A stretch of 64,000 nt of DNA. Origin: Curtobacterium sp. Leaf261 (GTDB lineage: Bacteria > Actinomycetota > Actinomycetes > Actinomycetales > Microbacteriaceae). Numbering within the stretch: the first letter of the stretch is position 1; every line of letters starts with the position of its first letter. The position numbers and the translations under genes are program-made. The stretch covers positions 241,591 through 305,590 of the forward strand of contig NZ_LMMJ01000001.1 in NCBI RefSeq assembly GCF_001422205.1, in the 5' to 3' direction. Below are positions 1-6,816 of the stretch, in pieces. The notes under the pieces were generated by a model. The model was not told the DNA's origin and made no database searches. It saw only the letters and a program-made list of their open reading frames with translations.

Positions 1-338
1 CGCGACTCTCGCCCGGGGATGACGTCGTCCGGGAACGTCGCACGGATGTCCTGGTCCGTCAGGCCCTCGGCATCGCCGTACGCCCGCTCAACGAGTCCGT
101 CGTCCGTGGTCGGCGCCGGGAGACCGAGCCGCGCGGCGATGATCGCCCCCGTCTCGAGCGCCCGCGACAACGGCGAGGCGACCACGGCGTCGAACGACCT
201 GCGCGCGAGCAGCTCGGCGGTGTCGGAGGCCTGCCGCCGACCGGTGTCGTTGAGCGGCACGTCCGTCGAGCCCTGGATGCGTCGCTGCCGGTTCCAGTCC
301 GTCTCGCCGTGCCGGACGAGGTACAGGAGGGTCGTCAT
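1..338 (-). CDS. Histidine phosphatase family protein (phosphoglycerate mutase-like), N-terminal part
   Basis: Read from an ATG at 338, the protein begins MTTLLYLVRHGETDWNRQ. This holds the RHG motif, whose histidine is phosphorylated in the histidine phosphatase superfamily, and the following ETDWN. About 112 residues are visible and the frame is still open at the left edge, so the gene is partial. A GTG at 344 would add two residues. Members include cofactor-dependent phosphoglycerate mutases, cobalamin or RNase-HI-linked phosphatases and small-molecule phosphatases; the substrate cannot be told from this fragment. It reads away from the sirtuin gene in the same direction, with a 128-bp spacer that holds two kinds of repeat. 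The fold assignment is firm; the specific function is open. Confidence 0.85.
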   Translation of the reverse strand, partial: MTTLLYLVRHGETDWNRQRRIQGSTDVPLNDTGRRQASDTAELLARRSFDAVVASPLSRALETGAIIAARLGLPAPTTDDGLVERAYGDAEGLTDQDIRATFPDDVIPGRES

Positions 339-379
339 GCGCACCATCCTCGCAGGCCGTGCGCCGGTCCGTGGGCGCT

Positions 380-398
380 GCACCGTGCCTCCAGTCCG
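380..398. repeat. Dispersed palindromic repeat, half-site
   Basis: GCACCGTGCCTCCAGTCCG matches one arm of the repeat family seen in full at 14395-14434. Only one arm is clear here. It lies in the spacer between the sirtuin and histidine phosphatase genes. Confidence 0.5.
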
Positions 399-420
399 CT
401 CGCCCTGCGGATCTCCGCTC

Positions 421-468
421 GTCCTGCAGCTCAGGGTCGTCCTGCAGCTCAGGGTCGTCCTGCAGCTC
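421..468. repeat. 18-bp tandem repeat, about 2.7 copies
   Basis: The unit CTGCAGCTCAGGGTCGTC is repeated head to tail at 424 and 442, with a partial third copy to 468 that runs into the sirtuin stop codon. Each unit carries a PstI-like CTGCAG palindrome. It abuts the 3' end of a gene that contains another 18-bp repeat near its 5' end. Confidence 0.7.
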
Positions 469-1384
469 AGGGGACGAGGCGCTCCGCGAGCGTCACGAGG
501 GTCTCGGTCGTCCCGGCGTGCAGCGTCAGCGCGGCGCGACGATCGCTCCGGGTCGCCCCGCGGTTCACGATCGCGACGGGCTTCTTCCGGCGCGCAGCGT
601 GGTCCACGAGCCGGACGCCCGAGTTCACCACGAGCGAGGACCCCACGACGAGCAGCGCGTCGGCACCGGCGACGATCGAGACGGCCTCACGGAACTTCTC
701 CGCCGGGACGAACTCGCCGAAGAACACGACGTCGGGCTTCAGCATCCCGCCGCACACCGAGCAGGACGGGACGACGAACCGCTCGACGTCCGCGACCTCG
801 ACGTCGCCGTCCGGAGCCAGCGTGACGGACCCCGGCTCGTCCACCCAGGCGTTCTCGCGGTCCAGGGTCTGCTCGAGGTCAGCACGGGAGAAGGCCTGAC
901 CGCAGTCCAGGCAGACCACGCGGTCCATCGAGCCGTGGATCTCGACGACGCGCCGGGATCCGGACCGGAGGTGCAGGCCGTCGACGTTCTGGGTGACGAC
1001 GCCGCTCACGACGCCGGCGTCCTCGAGTGTGGCGAGTGCCCGGTGCCCGGCGTTCGGTGCCGCTGCCGAGAACGTCCGCCATCCGAGGTGGCTCCCGGCC
1101 CAGTAGCGCTGGCGTTTCGCCGGGTCGGAGCGGAACTCCTGGAAGGTCATCGGGGTCCGCGGGACGGATCCGGCGCCGCGGTAGTCCGGGATCCCCGAGT
1201 CGGTGCTGAGCCCGGCACCGGAGAGCACGGCGACCCGCTTGCCACGGAGGAGGTCGACGAGGGCGCCCAGGTCGGTGACGTTGCCCGGTGCCGCGCCGTC
1301 CTGCTGGCCCGCGCCGTCCTGCTGGCCCGCGCCGTCCTGCTGGCCCGCGCCGTCCTGCTGGCCATCTGCGCTCACGGTGTCCAT
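467..1384 (-). CDS. Sir2-family NAD-dependent protein deacylase (sirtuin)
   Basis: Sirtuins remove acyl groups from lysines using NAD+. The 305-residue protein has the NAD-binding GAGLSTDSGIPDYRG at about residues 56-70, TQNVDGLH at 131-138, the catalytic histidine in EIHGS at 150, two zinc CxxC pairs (158/161 and 208/211), and a late GSSL nucleotide motif. The first 35 residues hold a low-complexity GQQDGA repeat that is not part of the fold. I start it at ATG 1384 because TAGCGT on this strand (1397-1392) ends 7 nt before it, which fits a leaderless transcript; the alternative GTG at 1393 lies inside that -10 box. It is divergent from the RNA methyltransferase gene. The class is certain; deacetylase versus desuccinylase activity is not decided. 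Confidence 0.92.
   Translation of the reverse strand: MDTVSADGQQDGAGQQDGAGQQDGAGQQDGAAPGNVTDLGALVDLLRGKRVAVLSGAGLSTDSGIPDYRGAGSVPRTPMTFQEFRSDPAKRQRYWAGSHLGWRTFSAAAPNAGHRALATLEDAGVVSGVVTQNVDGLHLRSGSRRVVEIHGSMDRVVCLDCGQAFSRADLEQTLDRENAWVDEPGSVTLAPDGDVEVADVERFVVPSCSVCGGMLKPDVVFFGEFVPAEKFREAVSIVAGADALLVVGSSLVVNSGVRLVDHAARRKKPVAIVNRGATRSDRRAALTLHAGTTETLVTLAERLVP
1293..1363. repeat. 18-bp tandem repeat inside the sirtuin gene, 4 copies
   Basis: GCGCCGTCCTGCTGGCCC repeats from 1293, 1311 and 1329, with a nearly complete fourth copy to 1363. On the coding strand each copy encodes GQQDGA. The copies are nearly identical, which suggests recent slippage expansion in the disordered N-terminal tail. Confidence 0.85.
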
Positions 1385-1391
1385 CGCTTCC

Positions 1392-1401
1392 ACGCTACCC
1401 T
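1392..1401. promoter_or_regulatory. Symmetric -10 element (ANNNTANNNT) between sirtuin and methyltransferase genes
   Basis: ACGCTACCCT contains TAGCGT on the minus strand and TACCCT on the plus strand, sharing the central TA. The minus box lies 7 nt from the sirtuin ATG. The plus box would give a leader of about 50 nt before the methyltransferase GTG at 1458. Confidence 0.55.
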
Positions 1402-1457
1402 CAACAGCCGGGCACCCGACGCCCTTCCCGCACCCCTCGCGTCAGGAGACACCACCC

Positions 1458-2270
1458 GTGGAGATCGTCCGCATCGACACCCTCGACGACCCACGGCTCG
1501 CCGACTACGCGAAGCTCACCGACGTGGCGCTGCGTCGGGTCACCGAGCCCGAGGGCGGCCTCTACATCGCCGAGTCGAACACCGTCATCGAGCGCGCCGT
1601 CGCCGCCGGACACGTCCCGCGGAGCATCCTCGTGCAGGAGAAGTGGGTGTCGTCGGTCCTGCCGCTCGTGGCAGAGCACCCGGGTCCGGTGTTCGTCGGT
1701 CCGGACGCGCTCATGGAGGAGCTGACGGGGTTCCACATGCACCGGGGGGCCCTCGCCGCGATGCACCGCCCGGAGCTGCCGAGCGTGGCGTCCGTCGTCG
1801 AGGGTGCGCGGCTCGTCGTCGTCCTCGAGGACATCGTCGACCACACCAACGTCGGCGCCGTGTTCCGGTCGGTCGCGGGGCTCGGTGCGGACGCGGTGCT
1901 CGTCTCCCCGCGCTGCGCGGACCCGCTGTACCGCCGGAGCGTCCGCGTCAGCATGGGCACCGTCCTGCAGGTCCCGTGGACCCGGATCGGGCCGTGGGAC
2001 ACCGCCGCAGCCGAGCTCCGGGCGCTCGGGTTCCACCTGGCGGCCATGGCGCTGACCGACGAGTCGGTCGCGCTCGACGAGTTCGCCGCGGCGGTACCCG
2101 AGCGCGTCGCGCTCGTGATGGGGACGGAGGGCCAGGGGCTCAGCCGGGAGGCCGTGGTCGCCGCCGACACGGTCGTCCGGATCCCGATGCACCACGGTGT
2201 CGACTCGCTGAACGTCGCCGCCGCGAGTGCCGTGGGCCTCTGGGCGGTCGGGCACGCGCAGCGCGCCTGA
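1458..2270 (+). CDS. TrmH/SpoU-family RNA 2'-O-methyltransferase
   Basis: SpoU (SPOUT) enzymes transfer a methyl group from S-adenosylmethionine to ribose 2'-OH in tRNA or rRNA. The 270-residue protein has an N-terminal substrate-binding part followed by the knotted catalytic domain. The three family motifs are visible: motif 1 around EDIVDHTNVGAVFRS (near residue 125), motif 2 GTEGQGLS, and motif 3 PMHHGVDSLNVAAAS near the C-terminus. I chose GTG 1458 because AGGAG at 1444-1448 is suitably spaced and the protein then starts MEIVRIDTLDDPRL, as relatives do; the frame is open further upstream without homology. The target RNA is not deducible. Confidence 0.9.
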   Translation: MEIVRIDTLDDPRLADYAKLTDVALRRVTEPEGGLYIAESNTVIERAVAAGHVPRSILVQEKWVSSVLPLVAEHPGPVFVGPDALMEELTGFHMHRGALAAMHRPELPSVASVVEGARLVVVLEDIVDHTNVGAVFRSVAGLGADAVLVSPRCADPLYRRSVRVSMGTVLQVPWTRIGPWDTAAAELRALGFHLAAMALTDESVALDEFAAAVPERVALVMGTEGQGLSREAVVAADTVVRIPMHHGVDSLNVAAASAVGLWAVGHAQRA

Positions 2271-2330
2271 CCCTCCGGGCAACCTTGCCAGCGCTCGTGA
2301 CGCGATTTCCGCTGCGGAGGCCGGATCCGC

Positions 2331-2336
2331 TACCGT
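2331..2336 (+). promoter_or_regulatory. Putative -10 box for the abi leader RNA
   Basis: TACCGT fits TANNNT and would place the transcription start near 2343, just before the hairpin at 2350-2388. A weak TTTCCG at 2306-2311 could serve as -35 with 19-bp spacing. Confidence 0.45.
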
Positions 2337-2342
2337 GATGGT

Positions 2343-2400
2343 GATCGACCCCCTCCCAAGCCTCTCCCGGAAGCTCAAATGGGAGGGGCCTTCTTCGTTT
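2343..2400 (+). ncRNA. Candidate AbiF-associated hairpin RNA in the leader of the abi gene
   Basis: A perfect 9-bp stem CCCCTCCCA/TGGGAGGGG (2350-2358 with 2380-2388) encloses a 21-nt loop containing GGAAGCTCAAA. AGC (2359-2361) can pair with GCT (2373-2375) inside the loop. A pyrimidine-rich tail CCTTCTTCGTTTTC follows, so the same element could end a short transcript. Six G's at 2403-2408, just upstream of the GTG start, could instead pair with the C run at 2349-2353, which would be an alternative fold that hides the ribosome site. Structured RNAs upstream of Abi_2/AbiF genes are known from comparative genomics. Membership in that family is inferred from position and shape; a simple terminator of the upstream gene is the main alternative. 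Confidence 0.55.
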
Positions 2401-2419
2401 TCGGGGGGACTGCATTGCT

Positions 2420-3325
2420 GTGGACCACAGGATGAAGCCGAGCTTGTCCGTGTCGGAACAGATCGCGCTGCTCGCCAGCAGAGGGCTGATCGTCGATGAC
2501 GTTCCGGTGGCGCGTGACTTCCTCAGGGTGAACAACTACTACCGGTTTTCCGGGTACGCGCGGCCGTTCCAGAACGCGCCACATCTCGGTGACGACAGCT
2601 TCCGCCTCGGCACGACCTTTCATCAGGTGAGCGATGTGTACGACGCTGACGACAGACTTCGGTCGTCGCTCGTCCAGTCCCTCACGAGGGTCGAGCTGAT
2701 GTTGCGGACGCACTTCGCCCGCGTGGTCGCAGATGACCACGGTCCGTACCGCAGCTTCCTCGAGCAGCGTTTCTACACGGACGTGGGGCCCGGCGAACCC
2801 ACCGCTGCGGGGTGCGTCCGCGACGTGCTGCGGAGCAGGGACCGTCACATCCTCCGCCATCGCGACCTGGACGCGGGCGCAGCCGGCCTGGCGCGGCTCC
2901 CGGTCTGGTCGGCGGTCGAGGCATGGTCGTTCGGGACGCTGTCGAAAGCGATCGAGCGTGGCGCGGGAGGGACCTTGGCGGATGACGTCGCGGCAAGTGC
3001 CGGGGTCGCCAAGGCTGGGTTCGCGTCCCGGATCCGCACCCTGGTCTACCTGCGGAACCGATGTGCTCACCACGGCCGTCTCTGGCACCATTCGGTACTC
3101 GATGCCGGACCGACGCCCAACAACGTCCGGAGCAAGGCGAAGCGTTCGGTGGGGCAGTTCGAACCGCGTTCTGTGATCGATGTCGTCGCCTCGCTGGACG
3201 ACTTCGTGGTCCGGAGCGGCGCAGGCTCCGCGGTACTCGGAGCGATCGTCGAGCGGCACGCGCAGGGCACGCTGTTCTGGGACGGGCTCGTCCGGCCACA
3301 GGGTTCTCGAGACCACACGGCCTGA
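2420..3325 (+). CDS. Abi_2 (AbiD/AbiF) family HEPN protein
   Basis: The 301-residue protein starts with the family signature: LSVSEQIALLASRGL followed by NNYYRFSGY near residue 39. Abi_2 proteins are linked to abortive phage infection and carry HEPN-type RNase motifs. Here R212-N-R-C-A-H217 in VYLRNRCAHHGRLW is a clean Rx4H motif, the expected catalytic signature; R90...H98 in RVELMLRTH is a looser N-terminal counterpart. The GTG at 2420 follows GGGGGGA by about 10 nt; ATG 2432 is an alternative. Several codons are less GC-rich than in flanking genes (AACAACTACTACCGG, ATGTTG), hinting at transfer. A hairpin RNA element sits directly upstream. The predicted role is an RNase effector held in check by that RNA; the role is inferred, the family is clear. 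Confidence 0.85.
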   Translation: MDHRMKPSLSVSEQIALLASRGLIVDDVPVARDFLRVNNYYRFSGYARPFQNAPHLGDDSFRLGTTFHQVSDVYDADDRLRSSLVQSLTRVELMLRTHFARVVADDHGPYRSFLEQRFYTDVGPGEPTAAGCVRDVLRSRDRHILRHRDLDAGAAGLARLPVWSAVEAWSFGTLSKAIERGAGGTLADDVAASAGVAKAGFASRIRTLVYLRNRCAHHGRLWHHSVLDAGPTPNNVRSKAKRSVGQFEPRSVIDVVASLDDFVVRSGAGSAVLGAIVERHAQGTLFWDGLVRPQGSRDHTA

Positions 3326-3385
3326 CGACCGGACGGCTCCACCATCACGCGGGCGAGCCTGAGGTCGGCACACGGAGCGACACCT

Positions 3386-3391
3386 TAGGCT
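3386..3391 (+). promoter_or_regulatory. -10 box for leaderless carboxypeptidase gene
   Basis: TAGGCT lies 8 nt before the GTG at 3400, so transcription should begin at or very near the start codon. Confidence 0.6.
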
Positions 3392-3399
3392 CGGGTCCC

Positions 3400-4632
3400 G
3401 TGCCACGCGTCGTCCACCGCCCTCGCCGTTCCGCCGTCCGACCGACGGTCCTGACGATCGCGGTGGTGCTCGTCCTCGCGATCGCGTACCTCGTCGCCGC
3501 GGCCGTCGTGCCGTTCACCCCGGCGAGCGCCGCGAAGACCACCTACTCCGCCCCGACCGCGTCGGTGCCCGACCTGACGTTCCCGGCGTACGGCGCCACG
3601 GCGGTGCAGGCCCCGGGGTTCGCCGACAGCCTGCAGACGAGCGGCGACACGAAGCCCCGGTCGATCGCGAGCATCTCGAAGGTCGTGACGGCCCTCGTCG
3701 TGCTCGACCAGCACCCGCTCACGACGACCTCCGACGGCCCGACGATCACGTTCGACCAGCAGCAGCACGACCTCTACGCCACGTACCTCGCGCAGGACGG
3801 CGAGGTCGCCCAGATGCCGGTCGGCCTGCAGCTGACCGAGAAGCAGGCGTTCCAGGTGATGCTGATGAAGTCCGCGAACAACTACGCCGGGGCACTCGCG
3901 CTCTGGGCGTTCGGGTCGATCGACAAGTACAAGGCCGCTGCTGCGACGTGGCTCAGTGCCCACGACCTGCACGACACGACGATCAACGAGCCGACCGGCC
4001 TCGACGCCGGGAACACCTCGACGGCCACGGATCTCGTGCACCTCGGCGAGCTCGCGATCGCGAACCCGGTGGTGTCCCAGATCGTCGGCACGAAGAGCGT
4101 CGCGATCCCCACCGTGGGGCAGATCGAGAACTCGAACAAGCTCCTCGGCATGGACGGCGTCGACGGCATCAAGACGGGCACGCTCGACGAGGCCGGTGCC
4201 TGCCTGCTGTTCGCGGCGACCTACCAGCGGGGCGGCCAGGACGTCACGGTCGTCGGTGCGATGCTCGGCGGGGCGACCCACGACGCGCTCGACACGGACG
4301 TCCAGGCCCTGTTGCACAGTGTCGCCGACAACTTCCACACCGTGACCCTGACGAACGCCGGGCAGTCCTTCGGGTCCTACTCGACACCGTGGAAGGACTC
4401 GGCGGACGCGGTCGCGAAGTCCGCGAGCACCGTGCTCGTGTGGGGTCGGACGACGGTCGCCGCCAAGGCGTCCCTGCACACCCTGACGTTCGGGTCCCGA
4501 GGCGAGCGGGTCGGGACCGTCCGGTTCACGATCGAGCACCACGCCCCGGTCACGGTGCCCCTCGTCCTCGACCGAGCGATCGACGACCCGGGCATCTGGT
4601 GGAAGTGGACGAACCCCTTCCAGGGCTCCTGA
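3400..4632 (+). CDS. D-alanyl-D-alanine carboxypeptidase (penicillin-binding protein, S11)
   Basis: S11 peptidases trim the terminal D-Ala from peptidoglycan stem peptides outside the membrane. The 410-residue protein has a basic N-terminus, then a membrane anchor or signal segment at about residues 17-38. The penicillin-binding triad is visible: S91-I-S-K94 (nucleophile and general base), S158-A-N160, and K258-T-G260 in DGIKTGTLDEAG. The remaining 150 residues form a C-terminal domain as in DacA-like enzymes. GTG 3400 is chosen because a TANNNT box sits 8 nt upstream and the protein then starts just before the hydrophobic segment; the frame is open upstream without homology. It is convergent with the SGNH hydrolase gene. 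Confidence 0.9.
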   Translation: MPRVVHRPRRSAVRPTVLTIAVVLVLAIAYLVAAAVVPFTPASAAKTTYSAPTASVPDLTFPAYGATAVQAPGFADSLQTSGDTKPRSIASISKVVTALVVLDQHPLTTTSDGPTITFDQQQHDLYATYLAQDGEVAQMPVGLQLTEKQAFQVMLMKSANNYAGALALWAFGSIDKYKAAAATWLSAHDLHDTTINEPTGLDAGNTSTATDLVHLGELAIANPVVSQIVGTKSVAIPTVGQIENSNKLLGMDGVDGIKTGTLDEAGACLLFAATYQRGGQDVTVVGAMLGGATHDALDTDVQALLHSVADNFHTVTLTNAGQSFGSYSTPWKDSADAVAKSASTVLVWGRTTVAAKASLHTLTFGSRGERVGTVRFTIEHHAPVTVPLVLDRAIDDPGIWWKWTNPFQGS

Positions 4633-4672
4633 GCGGGGCCTGCCGGATGCGGGTGGGCTGATCGTTCTGCCC

Positions 4673-4720
4673 GGAAACCGACTGATTCGCACGCGGAACG
4701 CCGCCAATCGGTCGGTTTCC
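4673..4720. terminator. Inverted repeat between convergent genes
   Basis: GGAAACCGACTGATT (4673-4687) pairs with AATCGGTCGGTTTCC (4706-4720), with one mismatch, across an 18-nt loop. It has no T-tract. Its place between the carboxypeptidase and the convergent hydrolase suggests a two-way terminator. Confidence 0.6.
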
Positions 4721-4772
4721 ACGGAAAGCGACATCGCCTGGACGCGCGCCACGGGCCGCGCGGACCCGCGTG

Positions 4773-5567
4773 CTACGGCGTGTCGGACCGGTTGTCCACC
4801 ACGGCGTCGAGCTCCGGACGCTTCGGGGTGACCCCGTCTCCGGACGAGGTGTGCCGGATGCGCCGGACCACCCACGGGACGAGGTACTCGCGGGCCCATC
4901 CGAGGTCCTCCGCCCTGGCCTCGCGCCACGGGCGGGCGGCCAGGGGCTCGGGGAACTCCGGGCGGACGCCGTGCTCGACCCCGAGGGTGTCGAGCACGGC
5001 GGCGGCGATCGTCGCGTGCCCCATGGGGGAGTGGTGCAGCCGGTCAGGCGCCCACATCCGCGGGTCACGGAGCACGCGGAGCGCCCACATGTCCGCGACG
5101 AGGGCGCCGTGCTTCAGGGCGATGGCGTGCAGGTTCTCGTTGTAGATCGCCGTCCGGCCGCGGACGAGTCCGAGCACCGGCGTCATGCCGACGTCCGGTC
5201 CCGTGAACAGCACAACCGTCGCGCCGTCCTGCCGGAGCCGCCCGATGAGCCCGTCGAACCGCTCGGCGATCTCGTCGGGGTCGCTGCCGGGGCGGATGAT
5301 GTCGTTGCCGCCGGCAGAGACGGTGATGAGGTCGGGGTGCAGCGACAGCGCGTGCTCGGCCTGCTCGTCGATGATCTGCTGCAGGAGCCGGCCCCGGATC
5401 GCGGTGTTGGCGTACGCGAAGTCCTCGGTCTGGTGCGCGAGGACCTCGGCGACGCGGTCCGCCCAGCCGCGGAACCCGCCGGGCGCACCGGGGTCCGGGT
5501 CGCCCAGGCCCTCGGTGAACGAGTCACCGATCGCGACGTACCTGGTCCAGGGATGACGTGTCGACAC
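4773..5567 (-). CDS. SGNH/GDSL-family hydrolase
   Basis: SGNH hydrolases are small serine esterases. This 264-residue protein shows block I YVAIGDSFTEG with nucleophile S16, block III GGND with N88, and block V DRLHHSPMGH with D175 and H178/H179. No signal peptide is evident, so it is probably cytoplasmic. GTG 5567 is preferred over upstream starts because TAATTT (5580-5575, minus strand) ends 7 nt before it and block I then falls 10 residues in, as is usual. It is divergent from the acyl-CoA dehydrogenase gene; the two start codons are separated by only 23 bp. The natural substrate is unknown. Confidence 0.88.
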   Translation of the reverse strand: MSTRHPWTRYVAIGDSFTEGLGDPDPGAPGGFRGWADRVAEVLAHQTEDFAYANTAIRGRLLQQIIDEQAEHALSLHPDLITVSAGGNDIIRPGSDPDEIAERFDGLIGRLRQDGATVVLFTGPDVGMTPVLGLVRGRTAIYNENLHAIALKHGALVADMWALRVLRDPRMWAPDRLHHSPMGHATIAAAVLDTLGVEHGVRPEFPEPLAARPWREARAEDLGWAREYLVPWVVRRIRHTSSGDGVTPKRPELDAVVDNRSDTP

Positions 5568-5574
5568 ACTGCGC

Positions 5575-5584
5575 AAATTAGTCT
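5575..5584. promoter_or_regulatory. Bidirectional -10 element driving two leaderless genes
   Basis: AAATTAGTCT has the form ANNNTANNNT. TAATTT on the minus strand ends 7 nt from GTG 5567; TAGTCT on the plus strand ends 6 nt from ATG 5591. The central TA (5579-5580) is shared. Both -35 regions would lie inside the opposite coding sequence. Confidence 0.65.
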
Positions 5585-5590
5585 CGTCCC

Positions 5591-6769
5591 ATGACGGACA
5601 CCAAACCGGCGTGGGACATCGACGAGGACCTGCTCGCCCGGATCGCCGAGCGGGCCCCGGTCTACGACCGCGACGACCGCTTCTGCCAGGAGGACCTCGA
5701 CGAGCTCCGCCAGGCGGGGTACCTCCGCCTCGGGGCGCCGGAACGGACTGGAGGGACGGGGCTCGGTCTCCTCGACACCGTCCGGATCCAGGAGCGGTTG
5801 GCCACCGCCGCCCCGGCGACCGCACTCGCGCTCGGCATGCACCAGGTGTGGGTGCAGGCGGCGCGCGCCGTCCGTCGACGCGGCGGGTCGTTCCTCCAGC
5901 CCGTCGAGGAGGCGGCCGGTCGTGACCTGCTGCTCGCGTTCGGCGTGAGCGAGCCCGGCAACGACCGGGTGCTGTTCGACTCGTCGACGGCCGCGGAGCC
6001 GGACGGCGACGGTGGCTACCGGTTCACCGGCACCAAGGTGTTCACCTCGCTCTCCCCGGCGTGGGACGTGATGAGCGTGTTCGGGCGCGACGACTCCGAC
6101 GCGGACGCGCCGGTGCTCGTGCACGGCTTCGTCCTGCGGGACGACGCCGGACACCGCTCCCTCGACGACTGGGACACGCTCGGCATGCGGGCGACGCAGA
6201 GCCGCACGACGATCCTCGAGGGCGTGCACGTGCCCGCGGACCGGATCGTCCGGAAGCTGCCCGTCGGTCCGAGCCCGGACGTCCTGGTGTTCGGGATCTT
6301 CGCGGCGTTCGAGCTGCTGATCGCGGCGGTGTACGTCGGCATCGCGTCCAGAGCGGTCGAGCTCGCGGTGTCCGGGCTCCGCGGTCGGACGGCGTTCGAC
6401 GGGACGCCGCGGACGGACGACCCCGACGTCCGACGTGCCCTGGCGGACATGCAGGGGGCCGTCGACGCGGTCCGGCTGCAGGTCGGGGCGCTGGCGCGCG
6501 ACGTCGACGAGCTCGTCGACCACGGCGCGCGGTGGTTCCCGCTGCTGGTCGGCACGAAGGCCAGGACGGTCGACACCGCCGCGCACGTGGTGGACGAGGC
6601 GATGCGGGTCGTCGGCGGCGGGTCGTACCGGGCGGGTGGGGAACTCGCGCGGTTGGCTCGGGACGTCCGCGCCGGGCAGTACCACCCGTCGTCGCGGGAC
6701 TCGGCTGCGCGGACGATCGCGGCGTCGCTGCTCGGACCGCCTGGTGCCGGGCACACGACGACCGGGTAG
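5591..6769 (+). CDS. Acyl-CoA dehydrogenase family protein
   Basis: The family uses FAD to oxidise acyl-CoA thioesters at the alpha-beta bond or, in side branches, acts as monooxygenase. The 392-residue protein is the usual length. LLAFGVSEPGNDR and GYRFTGTKVFTS match the middle beta domain, where the substrate and flavin meet. WDTLGMRATQSRTTILEGVHVP is the conserved stretch before the C-terminal helical bundle, and the end VGGGSYRAGGELARLARDVRAG matches the flavin-binding C-terminal helices. No clear catalytic Glu can be placed by eye, so a non-beta-oxidation relative is possible. The ATG lies 6 nt after TAGTCT, so it is probably leaderless. The FUSC gene follows in the same direction after 47 bp. 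Confidence 0.85.
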   Translation: MTDTKPAWDIDEDLLARIAERAPVYDRDDRFCQEDLDELRQAGYLRLGAPERTGGTGLGLLDTVRIQERLATAAPATALALGMHQVWVQAARAVRRRGGSFLQPVEEAAGRDLLLAFGVSEPGNDRVLFDSSTAAEPDGDGGYRFTGTKVFTSLSPAWDVMSVFGRDDSDADAPVLVHGFVLRDDAGHRSLDDWDTLGMRATQSRTTILEGVHVPADRIVRKLPVGPSPDVLVFGIFAAFELLIAAVYVGIASRAVELAVSGLRGRTAFDGTPRTDDPDVRRALADMQGAVDAVRLQVGALARDVDELVDHGARWFPLLVGTKARTVDTAAHVVDEAMRVVGGGSYRAGGELARLARDVRAGQYHPSSRDSAARTIAASLLGPPGAGHTTTG

Positions 6770-6816
6770 TTCCGGACCGGTACGATGTCGTCCGAGGAAG
6801 GCGAGGCCGACACCCG

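Noticed and set aside
421-469. CRISPR-like short repeats
   Set aside because: The 18-bp units are head to tail with no spacers. The same holds for the arrays at 35286 and 47681. No cas genes are present.
2350-2388. Leader hairpin as nothing more than a terminator for the methyltransferase gene
   Set aside because: Not excluded, but it begins 79 bp after that stop, has its own -10-like box upstream and sits directly before an Abi_2 gene, so the RNA reading was kept as the leading one.
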